A stretch of DNA of 64,000 nucleotides from Pseudomonas sp. R37(2017) (GTDB taxonomy: Bacteria > Pseudomonadota > Gammaproteobacteria > Pseudomonadales > Pseudomonadaceae): NCBI RefSeq assembly GCF_002113375.1, contig NZ_NEHO01000002.1, forward strand, positions 496,001 through 560,000, written 5' to 3'. This document shows positions 57,121 to 64,000 of the stretch, in pieces (within the stretch, counting starts at the first letter, position 1; every line of letters begins with the position of its first letter). The notes below the pieces were generated by a model. The model made no database searches. It saw only the letters and a program-made list of their open reading frames with translations, and was not told the DNA's origin. A program made the translations under genes and the position numbers.

Positions 57121-58340
57121 TGAGCGACATTATTCGCCGCGATCCGCGAGCCGAGCGGATTGCCCGCAACCGCCTGCATCCGCTGCACGCAGCCATGCAG
57201 CCGGTGCAACACAGCTGGATGGGGCCGAACGGTGTCATCCGCAAGAATCCCCACGGCATTGGCTTTATCGGCCCCAATGGCATCAAGCGCATCGACCGCA
57301 GTGGCGCCCAGCAGGGCGGGACGACCAAACGTTCAGCCGCTGTCGAAGTGCAGTTGCCATTGCATCAGGTGGTGGCGCCGGCGTTTTACATCAGCGTGGT
57401 GCCGGACATGGTCGGTGGCCGCTTGAGCAGTCACGACCGCGACCTGCTGGGCCTGGCCCATCAACTGGCTGGCAAGGACGGCGCGGTGCTGGCCGTGGTC
57501 TTCGGCGAGCACAAGGAAAACGCTTTCGCCACGGCGGGCGTCGATCGCCTGCTGGTGCTGGAGGGTGAGGAGTTCAGCGGTTATGCACCGGAGCAACGGG
57601 TCCAGGGCCTGCGGGCTGTGGATAACCAGTTCAGCCCGCGTCACTGGCTGCTGCCGGACAGCCGCAGTGGCGGTGGCGAACTGGGCCGGCGTTTTGCCGC
57701 GGCACTGGGCGAACGCCCGGCCACCCGGGTCTGGCAGGTCAAGGATCAGGAGTGCATCGGCCGCGCCGGCGCGGGTCTGCAAGACCTTGCCCGTCCGCTG
57801 GCGCGCTTGATTCTGGCGGCTGTCGAGTGCGCCGAACCGGTCAGCGAAACCCGTCATGAAGCCTTGCCGGTGGAGTTATCCACAGCCGTGGCGCGCAGCC
57901 TGTCGCGGATCGAAGATCTGGGCGCGGTGGCGGTGGACCCGGCGGCGATCCCCATGGCCGAAGCCGAATTCATTTTCTCCGGTGGCAACGGGGTCAAGGA
58001 CTGGGGACTTTTCCACAGGACCGCCGAAGCCCTCGGCGCGACCGAAGGCGCATCGCGGGTGGCGGTGGACGACGGCTTCATGGCCCGTGATCGTCAGGTC
58101 GGCGCGTCCGGCACCTGGGTCACCGCGCGGGTTTATGTGGCGGTGGGGATTTCCGGGGCGATCCAGCACCTGCAAGGCATCGGTGCCTGTGACAAGGTGG
58201 TGGCGATCAATCTCGACCCTGGCTGCGACATGATCAAGCGCGCGGACCTCTCGGTGATCGGCGAGAGCGCGGAGATTCTTCAAGCCTTGATCGAGGCGGT
58301 AGAGGCTTACCGCAACGACGCCAAGCGCGATGCGGCTTAA
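57120..58340 (+). CDS. etfA: Electron transfer flavoprotein alpha subunit of the dgc system
   Basis: 406 residues from the ATG that overlaps the dgcB stop. It is longer than housekeeping EtfA (about 310), with an N-terminal extension of about 75 residues (IRRDPRAERIARNRLHPLHAAMQP). The FAD-binding C domain shows GVSGAIQHLQGIGACDKVVAINLDP-like sequence, in which the usual GISGAIQHLAGM is recognisable. It should carry electrons from DgcA to DgcB. Several perfect DnaA boxes fall inside this gene (57617, 57876). Confidence 0.88.
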   Translation: MSDIIRRDPRAERIARNRLHPLHAAMQPVQHSWMGPNGVIRKNPHGIGFIGPNGIKRIDRSGAQQGGTTKRSAAVEVQLPLHQVVAPAFYISVVPDMVGGRLSSHDRDLLGLAHQLAGKDGAVLAVVFGEHKENAFATAGVDRLLVLEGEEFSGYAPEQRVQGLRAVDNQFSPRHWLLPDSRSGGGELGRRFAAALGERPATRVWQVKDQECIGRAGAGLQDLARPLARLILAAVECAEPVSETRHEALPVELSTAVARSLSRIEDLGAVAVDPAAIPMAEAEFIFSGGNGVKDWGLFHRTAEALGATEGASRVAVDDGFMARDRQVGASGTWVTARVYVAVGISGAIQHLQGIGACDKVVAINLDPGCDMIKRADLSVIGESAEILQALIEAVEAYRNDAKRDAA

Positions 58341-58355
58341 GGGAAGGAAAGGGTT

Positions 58356-59126
58356 ATGAGCACGAAAATCATCAGCCTGGTGTCCATCGGCGCGCACCCG
58401 ACCTCCGGTCGTCCGCGTCGCGCGGAACAGGATGCACGGGCGGTGGAACTGGGTCTGCAACTGGCTGGGGATAACTTGCAGGTGCTGCATGCCGGCGATG
58501 TGGCCGAGCCTGCGCTGCGGGCTTATCTGGGCATGGGCCTGGAACAACTTCACGTGCTGGAACAACCGCAAGGCGCCGATGCGCTGCCGGCATTGACCGC
58601 TTATCTGCGCGACGCTGGAGCTCAGGTGGTGCTGACCGGCAGCCAGGCGGAAACCGGTGAAGGCTCGGGCATGCTGCCGTTCCTGCTGGCGGAGGGCCTT
58701 GGCTGGCCGCTGGTAGTGGGGTTGGCCCAGGTCGAGTCGATCGACGGCGGCTCGGCACTGGTGCTGCAAGCCTTGCCCCGTGGCCAGCGTCGTCGGTTGA
58801 AGGTACGTCTGCCGTTCCTGGCGACTGTGGATAACGCCGCGCCCAAGCCACGGCAAAGCGCCTACGGCCCGGCCCGGCGCGGGGTGTTGCAGGCCGATGA
58901 AGTGGAAGTGGTCGACGATGAACTGTTGGCGGTCGCAACGCTGCAACCGGCCAAGCCGCGACCCAAACGCCTGAAAGTGATCAAGGCCAAGAGCGGCGCC
59001 GACCGTATGAAAGCCGCGACGGCCAAGGCCAGTGGCGGTGGCGGGCAAGTGCTCAAGGGCGTGACCGCACAAGCGGGTGCCGAGGCGATTCTCAAGTTGC
59101 TGGTCGAAGAAGGCGTTGTTCGCTGA
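58356..59126 (+). CDS. etfB: Electron transfer flavoprotein beta subunit of the dgc system
   Basis: 256 residues with AAGGAAAGG before the ATG, 15 bases after etfA. EtfB pattern: IGAHPTSGRPRRAEQDARAVELGLQLAG near the start, then the adenine-nucleotide loop VLTGSQAETGEGSGMLPFLLAEGLGWP and the signature VRLPFLATVDNAAPKPR. The canonical EtfB motif VDVRLAEPRY-type is absent, so it is a specialised form. The C terminus has a lysine-rich recognition-loop-like stretch. A DnaA box (58826) lies inside. Confidence 0.88.
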   Translation: MSTKIISLVSIGAHPTSGRPRRAEQDARAVELGLQLAGDNLQVLHAGDVAEPALRAYLGMGLEQLHVLEQPQGADALPALTAYLRDAGAQVVLTGSQAETGEGSGMLPFLLAEGLGWPLVVGLAQVESIDGGSALVLQALPRGQRRRLKVRLPFLATVDNAAPKPRQSAYGPARRGVLQADEVEVVDDELLAVATLQPAKPRPKRLKVIKAKSGADRMKAATAKASGGGGQVLKGVTAQAGAEAILKLLVEEGVVR

Positions 59127-59168
59127 CTCTTTCGGGTCGGTCAAGAGATGTAAAAAACAATGAGTAAC

Positions 59169-59266
59169 CTGTGGCGAGGGGGCTTGCCCCCGTTGGACTG
59201 CGCAGCAGTCCCATCTTTTTGGGGCCGCTGCGCAGCCCAGCGGGGGCAAGCCCCCTCGCCACAATG
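59169..59266. repeat. REP inverted pair (class D)
   Basis: GTGGCGAGGGGGCTTGCCCC and its complement, with a further inner palindrome around GCGCAGCAGTCC and GCTGCGCAGCCC in the spacer. Confidence 0.85.
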
Positions 59267-59341
59267 TTTTCATCGCCTGTTCAATCTTTTGGCTGACTGG
59301 CTAGCCCCTCACCACAGATTTGTTTTCCACAGGGAAAAATA

Positions 59342-59908
59342 ATGGCTGTTGAATTTCGTTCCGCGGTCCGCGCGGATGCGCGGGAGATTGCGCGCCTGTT
59401 CCAGATTTCATCCGAGGGTGCTTCAGATTACATCTGGAGCCAGATTGCCGAACCCGGCCAGAACCTGCTCGACGTCGGCGCCCAGCGCTATGCCCGCGAC
59501 GATGTGGATTTCTCCTGGCAGAACTGCCTGATCGCCGAGACGAACGGGCAGGTCATTGGCATGATGCACAGCTATGTGATGCGTCACGATCCATTCGCCG
59601 AGCCCGTGACCGATCCGGTGCTGGCACCCTATGCCACGATGGAAATCCCCGACACGCTCTACATTTCCAGCCTCGCGCTGCATGAGGGTTGGCGAAATCA
59701 AGGCCTGGGCAAACAGTTCCTCGCCTACGCCTACGACCGTGCCAATCAGCTGGGCCTCAATGGCCTGAGCCTGATCGACTACGCCGCCAATACCGGCGCC
59801 CGGCGTTTCTACGAGCGCCATGGGTTTCGAGTTGTCGATACCTGCCAGATCACGCCGCATCCGATGATTCGGGTGACGGGTGAGGCTTATCTGATGTATC
59901 GGCCCTAG
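59342..59908 (+). CDS. GNAT-family N-acetyltransferase
   Basis: 188 residues. GNAT motif A is seen as LYISSLALHEGWRNQGLGKQFLAYAYDRA at about 103-131, and motif B in LIDYAANTGARRFYERHGFRVVD. The N-terminal part (VRADAREIARLFQISSEGASDYIW) matches the Gcn5-like substrate domain. AGGG lies about 9 bases before the ATG. It is a single gene near the end of the dgc cluster. Acceptor substrate unknown; the surrounding genes give no firm hint. Confidence 0.85.
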   Translation: MAVEFRSAVRADAREIARLFQISSEGASDYIWSQIAEPGQNLLDVGAQRYARDDVDFSWQNCLIAETNGQVIGMMHSYVMRHDPFAEPVTDPVLAPYATMEIPDTLYISSLALHEGWRNQGLGKQFLAYAYDRANQLGLNGLSLIDYAANTGARRFYERHGFRVVDTCQITPHPMIRVTGEAYLMYRP

Positions 59909-60079
59909 GGGCTCGATGCGACCGGCGACGGGTTGTGGATAACTCTCGCTCCCCGTCCTCCAGCGCATTGGATGAGCTACATTTTCAAGGTGCGCTGGTC
60001 AGGGTGCATCACGGGATCAAGGAGCTTTCAGAGGTTCAGCGCTTGTTCATGAAACCTGGTTTTTATGAGTGGGTTGGCC

Positions 60080-61294
60080 ATGAAGCCGCTGAAGCGCTTG
60101 CTCCTCGCCTGGGTGGTCCTGGTGTCGACGGGATTGACCGCCGCTACCCCGCCGAACGCGCCTGAGCCGCGTGTCTTGCCCGAACCGGGCTTCTATCAAT
60201 GGTTGGCCTCGGATCAGGGGCAGAAAGCCACCCTGGAGCAGCTGCGCGAGCGTTGTGACCGTGTGTCAGAGCCGGGGGGAAATCTCGATTGTTCGGTGAC
60301 GGTGATCGCCCGGATGTTCGAGCTCAAGGCTGCCAACCAGTTGCCGGATTACTACCTGGCGATTCAGCGCCGACACGCTGGGGTCATCCAGGCCGATCCA
60401 GAGCTGAAGCTTCTGTTCTCGATGTTCGGCGATCAATCCCTGGCGATACTGCGCACGACTGGCAATTTCACGGTAAAACGCACTTCGCAACGCGAAGTGC
60501 TGAAGATTCATCCTTACGCCCGTGACCATTTCATCGCACAACAGGTGCTGCCATTCATCGATGTCAGTGCCGCTAACGGTCATTCCGCACGTTTCATCCT
60601 CGATACAGGCGCGCCGCAAACCCGGATCAATGTCGACACCGCAAAGTTGATGGGGATCAGGTGGCTGAGCGACTCTCACTACGCCTACAGCACCTTTTAC
60701 GGCGAGAACAATCTGTCGGCCAGGCTTGGCGTCATCGATTCGCTGAAGATCGGCTCAAGCGAGTTCAGGAACGTGCTGGTGTTCGTCAGCGATCGAGACA
60801 ACCTGCTGGGGCTGGATCTGATCAGCAAGCTGGGACGGCTGAAAATTACCCGCGAGACCCTGATACTCAACCCTGCACTGTTCCCGCGCTGCGACTCGCC
60901 GATTACCTACACCCGCGTGGACCTCAACCAGCGACTGACCATCGCCGCCCGTCTGGACAATCGCATGACCCAGGCGATCGTCGACACCGGCAATGTCGAT
61001 TACCTGACCTCCGCCTTGCCCGGTGAGCCAATCAACGTGGTGCAGACGCTGACCCCTGGAAGTTCCCCGCTCGATACCACCGAGAAGCAACGCTACCAAG
61101 CCTTCAAGGGTGTGCTGAACCTGCCCGGCCACAGTCTGCCGGTCATCTACAAATATTACCCGCACTTCACCATTCCGCCGTCCCGGGTGAGAGGGTGGTA
61201 CGTGCCTTCCGTTCTGCTTGGGTGGCGGGCGTTCGAGGATTTCGAGATGAGCCTGGATATCGAAACGGGGCGCTCGTGTTTCAACAAAGTTTGA
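60080..61294 (+). CDS. Two-lobed pepsin-like aspartic protease (putative, exported)
   Basis: 404 residues from ATG 60080; a start 15 bases upstream adds five residues before the signal. A signal peptide runs to about 21 (STGLTAATPPN). Residues about 160-255 form a retropepsin lobe with active-site ILDTGAPQT (Asp 175) and the following NLLGLDLISKLG. Residues about 285-400 form a second lobe with AIVDTGNVD (Asp 302) and LLGWRAFEDFEMSLD. Both DTG motifs and both psi-loop partners are intact, so one chain could form the whole active site. The first 150 residues are helical with three cysteines. No close functional relative is known to me. Confidence 0.8.
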   Translation: MKPLKRLLLAWVVLVSTGLTAATPPNAPEPRVLPEPGFYQWLASDQGQKATLEQLRERCDRVSEPGGNLDCSVTVIARMFELKAANQLPDYYLAIQRRHAGVIQADPELKLLFSMFGDQSLAILRTTGNFTVKRTSQREVLKIHPYARDHFIAQQVLPFIDVSAANGHSARFILDTGAPQTRINVDTAKLMGIRWLSDSHYAYSTFYGENNLSARLGVIDSLKIGSSEFRNVLVFVSDRDNLLGLDLISKLGRLKITRETLILNPALFPRCDSPITYTRVDLNQRLTIAARLDNRMTQAIVDTGNVDYLTSALPGEPINVVQTLTPGSSPLDTTEKQRYQAFKGVLNLPGHSLPVIYKYYPHFTIPPSRVRGWYVPSVLLGWRAFEDFEMSLDIETGRSCFNKV

Positions 61295-61315
61295 CGGGTT
61301 CGAGTCGATTGGATG

Positions 61316-61900
61316 TGGTTACCCACAATCCCTGTTGGCGCTTCTGTGGATAACATGTTTGCCCCTTTCTCAAGCCCTTGCAGATCAGGGCTTGCAGCCC
61401 GTCGATCAAAAAACAACCAGCCTGAATTGCGGTTTTCAAAGGATTTTTCAGAGGATAAGTGTGATCGGCTAACAGGATTTGCCCCCAATCTCTGTTGGCG
61501 TTTCTGTGGATAAGATGTTCGTTTACCGCTACGGGCCATATAAACCGTGGCTTTCGAAGGTTTGATCAAAAAATGTTCAAATTGGCCGTTTTGCTAACCA
61601 GGTATCTCCAGAACACAGGAAATTCGTGGCTTTCAGCGGTTTTCCACAATGCCGGGAAAGTTTCCCCCAAAGTCTGTTGGCGCTTCTGTGGATAAGGTGT
61701 TCGCTATACGCTGAAAGCCACGTATTACGTAGTTTTCAGAGATTTGATCAATAAATGATCAGGTGGCGGGAAAAATCCTCGCGCTTAATAAGTCACGGAT
61801 TTTCTTCAGTTTCTGTGGAGAAAACTTGCAGACTTTCCACAGTTGTCCCCATTTGCTGTGGGTGGAGATGTGGATAAGTTGTTTGCGGAAGGCTGGGGGC
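61316..61900 (+). repeat. Degenerate 160-182 bp repeat array with DnaA boxes
   Basis: Three clear copies of CTGTTGGCG[C/T]TTCTGTGGATAA begin at 61332, 61492 and 61674 and a fourth, degraded copy ends in GATGTGGATAAG near 61878. Box-to-box spacing is 160, 182 and 182 bases. Each unit is preceded by a C-run (CCCACAATC, GCCCCCAATC, TCCCCCAAAG, GTCCCCATTTG) and followed by ATGTT[T/C]G or GTGTTCG. Confidence 0.8.
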
Positions 61901-62000
61901 CGCGTGGGGTATAGCGCTGAACGGAATAGGTCATATTTCGTACAGTTTCAAATGCGAGGAGTTGGTGTTGCGGGAAGAGAGGTAGTGACCGGAAGAGACT

Positions 62001-62095
62001 CATCGCGGGCAAGCCCGCTCCCACAGAGATTTACGTTGTTGAACAAATTGAGTGAACAACCAAAATCCTGTGGGAGCGGGCTTGCCCGCGATGCT
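62001..62095. repeat. REP inverted pair (class C)
   Basis: GCGGGCAAGCCCGCTCCCACA and its complement, ending one base before the gbcA stop. Confidence 0.9.
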
Positions 62096-62096
62096 G

Positions 62097-63392
62097 TTAG
62101 CCGCTGACCGCAACCCCTTTGAGGTACGGCGCAGGCTCGGCGCCCAGGTTGTTCAGCATGCGACCGCTGTACCAGTCGATGAAGTTCACCACACCGAACT
62201 CATAGGTCTTGGAATACGGACCTGGCTGGTAGGCGGTGGAGTTGATGCCACGCTGGTTTTCTTCGGCCAGGCGACGGTCCTGGTCGTTGGTGGCGTCCCA
62301 GACCTGGCGCATGCGTTCCACGTCGTAGTCCACGCCTTCGACGGCGTCTTTGTGTACCAGCCACTTGGTGGTGACCATGGTTTCCTGGGCGCTGATCGGC
62401 CACACGGTGAACACGATGATGTGGTCGCCCATGCAGTGGTTCCAGGAGTGCGGCAGGTGCAGGATGCGCATCGAGCCCAGGTCCGGGTTCTTGATGCGGC
62501 CCATCAGCTTGGCGCAGCCCTGTTTGCCGTCCATGGTCATCGACACGGTGCCCTTGAGCAGCGGCATACGCACGATGCGGTTGCGCAGGCCGAAGCTGGC
62601 GTGGGCGTAAGGGATCTTCTCGGCTTCCCAGGCAGCGGCGGAGGCGGCCACGTGATCCTTGAACGCCTGGTCGGCGCGCGGGTCGGTGACGTCGTCCCAT
62701 TCCAGCAGGGTTTTCAGCAACTCAGGGTGCGAGCCGCCGCAGTGGTAGCACTCGCGGTTGTTTTCCAGCACCAGTTTCCAGTTGGCTTTTTCCATCAAGG
62801 TGGTTTGCACCGCCACCTTGGTGTTTTCCATGTCGTACGGTTCCATGTAATGGGTCAGCGTCGCCAGGAATTCATCGATGGCCGGCGGGTTTTCCGCCAG
62901 GCTGATGAAGATGTAGCCGCCGGCGGTCTTCACGTTCACCGGCTTGAGGCCGTACTGGTTCATGTCGAAGTCGGCGCCCATTTCGGTGCCGGCGAACAGC
63001 AGGCGACCGTCGAGTTCGTAGGTCCACTGGTGGTAGTGGCAGACCAGTTTTGCGACCTTGCCCTTGTCGCTGGTGCACAGGCGTGAGCCGCGGTGACGGC
63101 AGACGTTGTGGAAGGCATGCACCACGCCATCGGCGCCGCGGATCACGATGATCGGGTTCTTGCCGACCTGCAGGGTCAGGTAGTTGCCCTTGGTCGGGAT
63201 CTCGCAGGTCATGCCGGCGATCAACCACTCTTTCTGGAAGATCTCCTGCATGTCGATGTCGAACAGGCGCTCGTCGGTGTAGAACGGCTGCGGCAGCGAG
63301 AAGGTGCGCTCGCGCTCTTGCAGCATCTGGGCGGTGGCCTTGCGTGCGGGTTCCAGCGGATCGCCCAGGCTCAGGGTAGTGGTGACGTCCAT
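62097..63392 (-). CDS. gbcA: Glycine betaine monooxygenase, Rieske oxygenase subunit
   Basis: 431 residues. Rieske 2Fe-2S site CRH (C98, H100) and CHYHQW (C118, H121). The mononuclear iron site is in NRECYHCGGSHPE with H217 and H222; the acidic ligand lies further on. The catalytic domain carries aromatic residues for binding the trimethylammonium group. With GbcB it removes one methyl from glycine betaine, giving dimethylglycine and formaldehyde. It is divergent from gbcB; in P. aeruginosa both are activated by GbdR. Confidence 0.96.
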   Translation of the reverse strand: MDVTTTLSLGDPLEPARKATAQMLQERERTFSLPQPFYTDERLFDIDMQEIFQKEWLIAGMTCEIPTKGNYLTLQVGKNPIIVIRGADGVVHAFHNVCRHRGSRLCTSDKGKVAKLVCHYHQWTYELDGRLLFAGTEMGADFDMNQYGLKPVNVKTAGGYIFISLAENPPAIDEFLATLTHYMEPYDMENTKVAVQTTLMEKANWKLVLENNRECYHCGGSHPELLKTLLEWDDVTDPRADQAFKDHVAASAAAWEAEKIPYAHASFGLRNRIVRMPLLKGTVSMTMDGKQGCAKLMGRIKNPDLGSMRILHLPHSWNHCMGDHIIVFTVWPISAQETMVTTKWLVHKDAVEGVDYDVERMRQVWDATNDQDRRLAEENQRGINSTAYQPGPYSKTYEFGVVNFIDWYSGRMLNNLGAEPAPYLKGVAVSG

Positions 63393-63674
63393 CGTTTAAT
63401 CCTCAAGGCCATCTGCGTGGCCGACGAAAGTGGCTGATCAGGGTTGCTACGCAAGGTGTGAAGAGTGTCTCTTGGTATGGGGCGAGTGTGGGGCCGGCGC
63501 TGGCCCGAACCTTATCCATGGGCGACATGGTGCAATCTGTTCCCGACGCGCAAGGCCCGGTCGTTAGAGGCTGGTCGCGATAAGCATGTGAATGTCGCAG
63601 ATAGGTAAATGGATGGTTCGCGCTATACGCAGAATCGCCAACATGAAGGCCGGCAGTCGGCCGTGGAGATCAGC
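63393..63674. other. Divergent gbcA-gbcB control region
   Basis: 282 bases with no gene. It should hold the GbdR-dependent promoters of gbcA and gbcB. I could not define the activator site by eye. Confidence 0.5.
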
Positions 63675-64000
63675 ATGTCCAATAACTTCCTGAATCCGGT
63701 AACCACCCAGACCTGGGCCAATGGCCGACACATCGTCCGTTGCGTCAAAGTCATCCAGGAAACCTGGGATGTGCGCACCTTTTGCTTTATGGCCGACCAG
63801 CCAATCATGTTCTTCTTCAAGCCGGGGCAATTCGTCACCCTGGAGCTGGAGATCGAAGGCCAGCCGATCATGCGCTCGTACACCATTTCCAGTTCGCCGT
63901 CGGTGCCTTACAGCTTTTCGGTGACCATCAAGCGGGTTCCGGGCGGCAAGGTCTCGAACTGGCTGCACGACACCCTGCATGAAGGCTACGAACTGGCGGT
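63675..64000 (+). CDS. gbcB: Glycine betaine monooxygenase, reductase subunit (3' truncated by window)
   Basis: The first 108 residues are present from ATG 63675, with GGAG 7-10 bases upstream. The N-terminal FAD domain of ferredoxin-NADP reductase type shows FKPGQFVTLELEIEGQPIMRSYTISSSPS, where RSYT is the flavin-binding RxYS/T motif, and VTIKRVPGGKVSNWLHD. The NAD and 2Fe-2S domains lie beyond the window. It passes electrons from NADH to GbcA. Confidence 0.95.
   Translation, partial: MSNNFLNPVTTQTWANGRHIVRCVKVIQETWDVRTFCFMADQPIMFFFKPGQFVTLELEIEGQPIMRSYTISSSPSVPYSFSVTIKRVPGGKVSNWLHDTLHEGYELA

Larger units (their letters stand above)
61295..62096. other. Long non-coding region with DnaA-box repeat array
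   Basis: 802 bases between the protease and gbcA stop. Four copies of the perfect DnaA 9-mer TGTGGATAA occur at 61345, 61505, 61687 and 61869, all in one orientation, each inside a degenerate unit with CTGTTGGCG and TTCTGTGGATAA. AT-rich stretches with TTTGATCA words lie between (61561, 61743). A class C REP pair follows at 62001. The stretch lacks a coding signature in any frame. Confidence 0.75.

Noticed and set aside
59935..60165. A 76-codon plus-strand gene before the protease
   Set aside because: It overlaps the protease start, begins at GTG inside a DnaA box without a ribosome site, and runs on in a shadow frame. Kept only as a possible gene remnant.

Overview
The window is from a fluorescent-group Pseudomonas (P. 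fluorescens-like). The gene content, the metK/tkt/epd/pgk/fba order, the bet-cbc-gbd-cdh-dgc-gbc order and about 20 REP/REPIN elements of the P. fluorescens type all point there. The DNA is GC-rich with strong third-position GC bias, so many long open frames on the opposite strand are shadows. I saw no rRNA, tRNA, CRISPR array, prophage or insertion sequence.

Region 1 (1-7.3 kb): the tail of an EamA-type permease, a MAPEG protein, MltA, a cytochrome c'-like lipoprotein, a DUF1090 protein, LigB, then metK behind a fused ArsR-methyltransferase regulator. A 14+14 bp perfect inverted repeat lies between the regulator and tkt. Region 2 (7.5-13.96 kb): central carbon genes tkt, epd, pgk, two small lipoproteins and fba, closed by a clear terminator. 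Region 3 (14-29.7 kb): mixed functions, including a secreted hypothetical, a PL7 alginate lyase, a REC-PAS-GGDEF-EAL protein, a YgjP-type metalloprotein, a winged-helix protein, an ElaA acetyltransferase, a periplasmic binding protein, YccS, a YhiN-type flavoprotein, DbpA, an MFS exporter and a second TldD/TldE-like pair.

Region 4 (29.9-64 kb) is an almost continuous quaternary-amine island. Choline enters through BetT or CbcXWV and is oxidised to glycine betaine by BetA and BetB under BetI control. Gamma-butyrobetaine is hydroxylated to carnitine, which CaiX binds and CdhA, CdhC and CdhB convert to glycine betaine. GbcAB demethylates betaine to dimethylglycine. DgcA, DgcB and a dedicated Etf pair demethylate that to sarcosine. 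SdaB takes the final serine to pyruvate. GbdR and CdhR are the AraC/GATase-type regulators. A DUF3010 gene, a RelE/HTH toxin-antitoxin pair and an LprI-like gene interrupt the island.

Most interesting signals: (a) eight perfect DnaA 9-mers in 57.6-61.9 kb, four of them in an 800-bp non-coding stretch built of degenerate repeats with about 160-182 bp period, next to a gene for a two-lobed pepsin-like protease; (b) an orphan promoter-to-terminator unit at 42.97-43.14 kb that looks like a small RNA; (c) a structured leader upstream of betT; (d) missing key residues in an EAL domain and in the iron-sulfur site of DgcA. All repeat and motif finding was done by eye, so counts are minimum counts.
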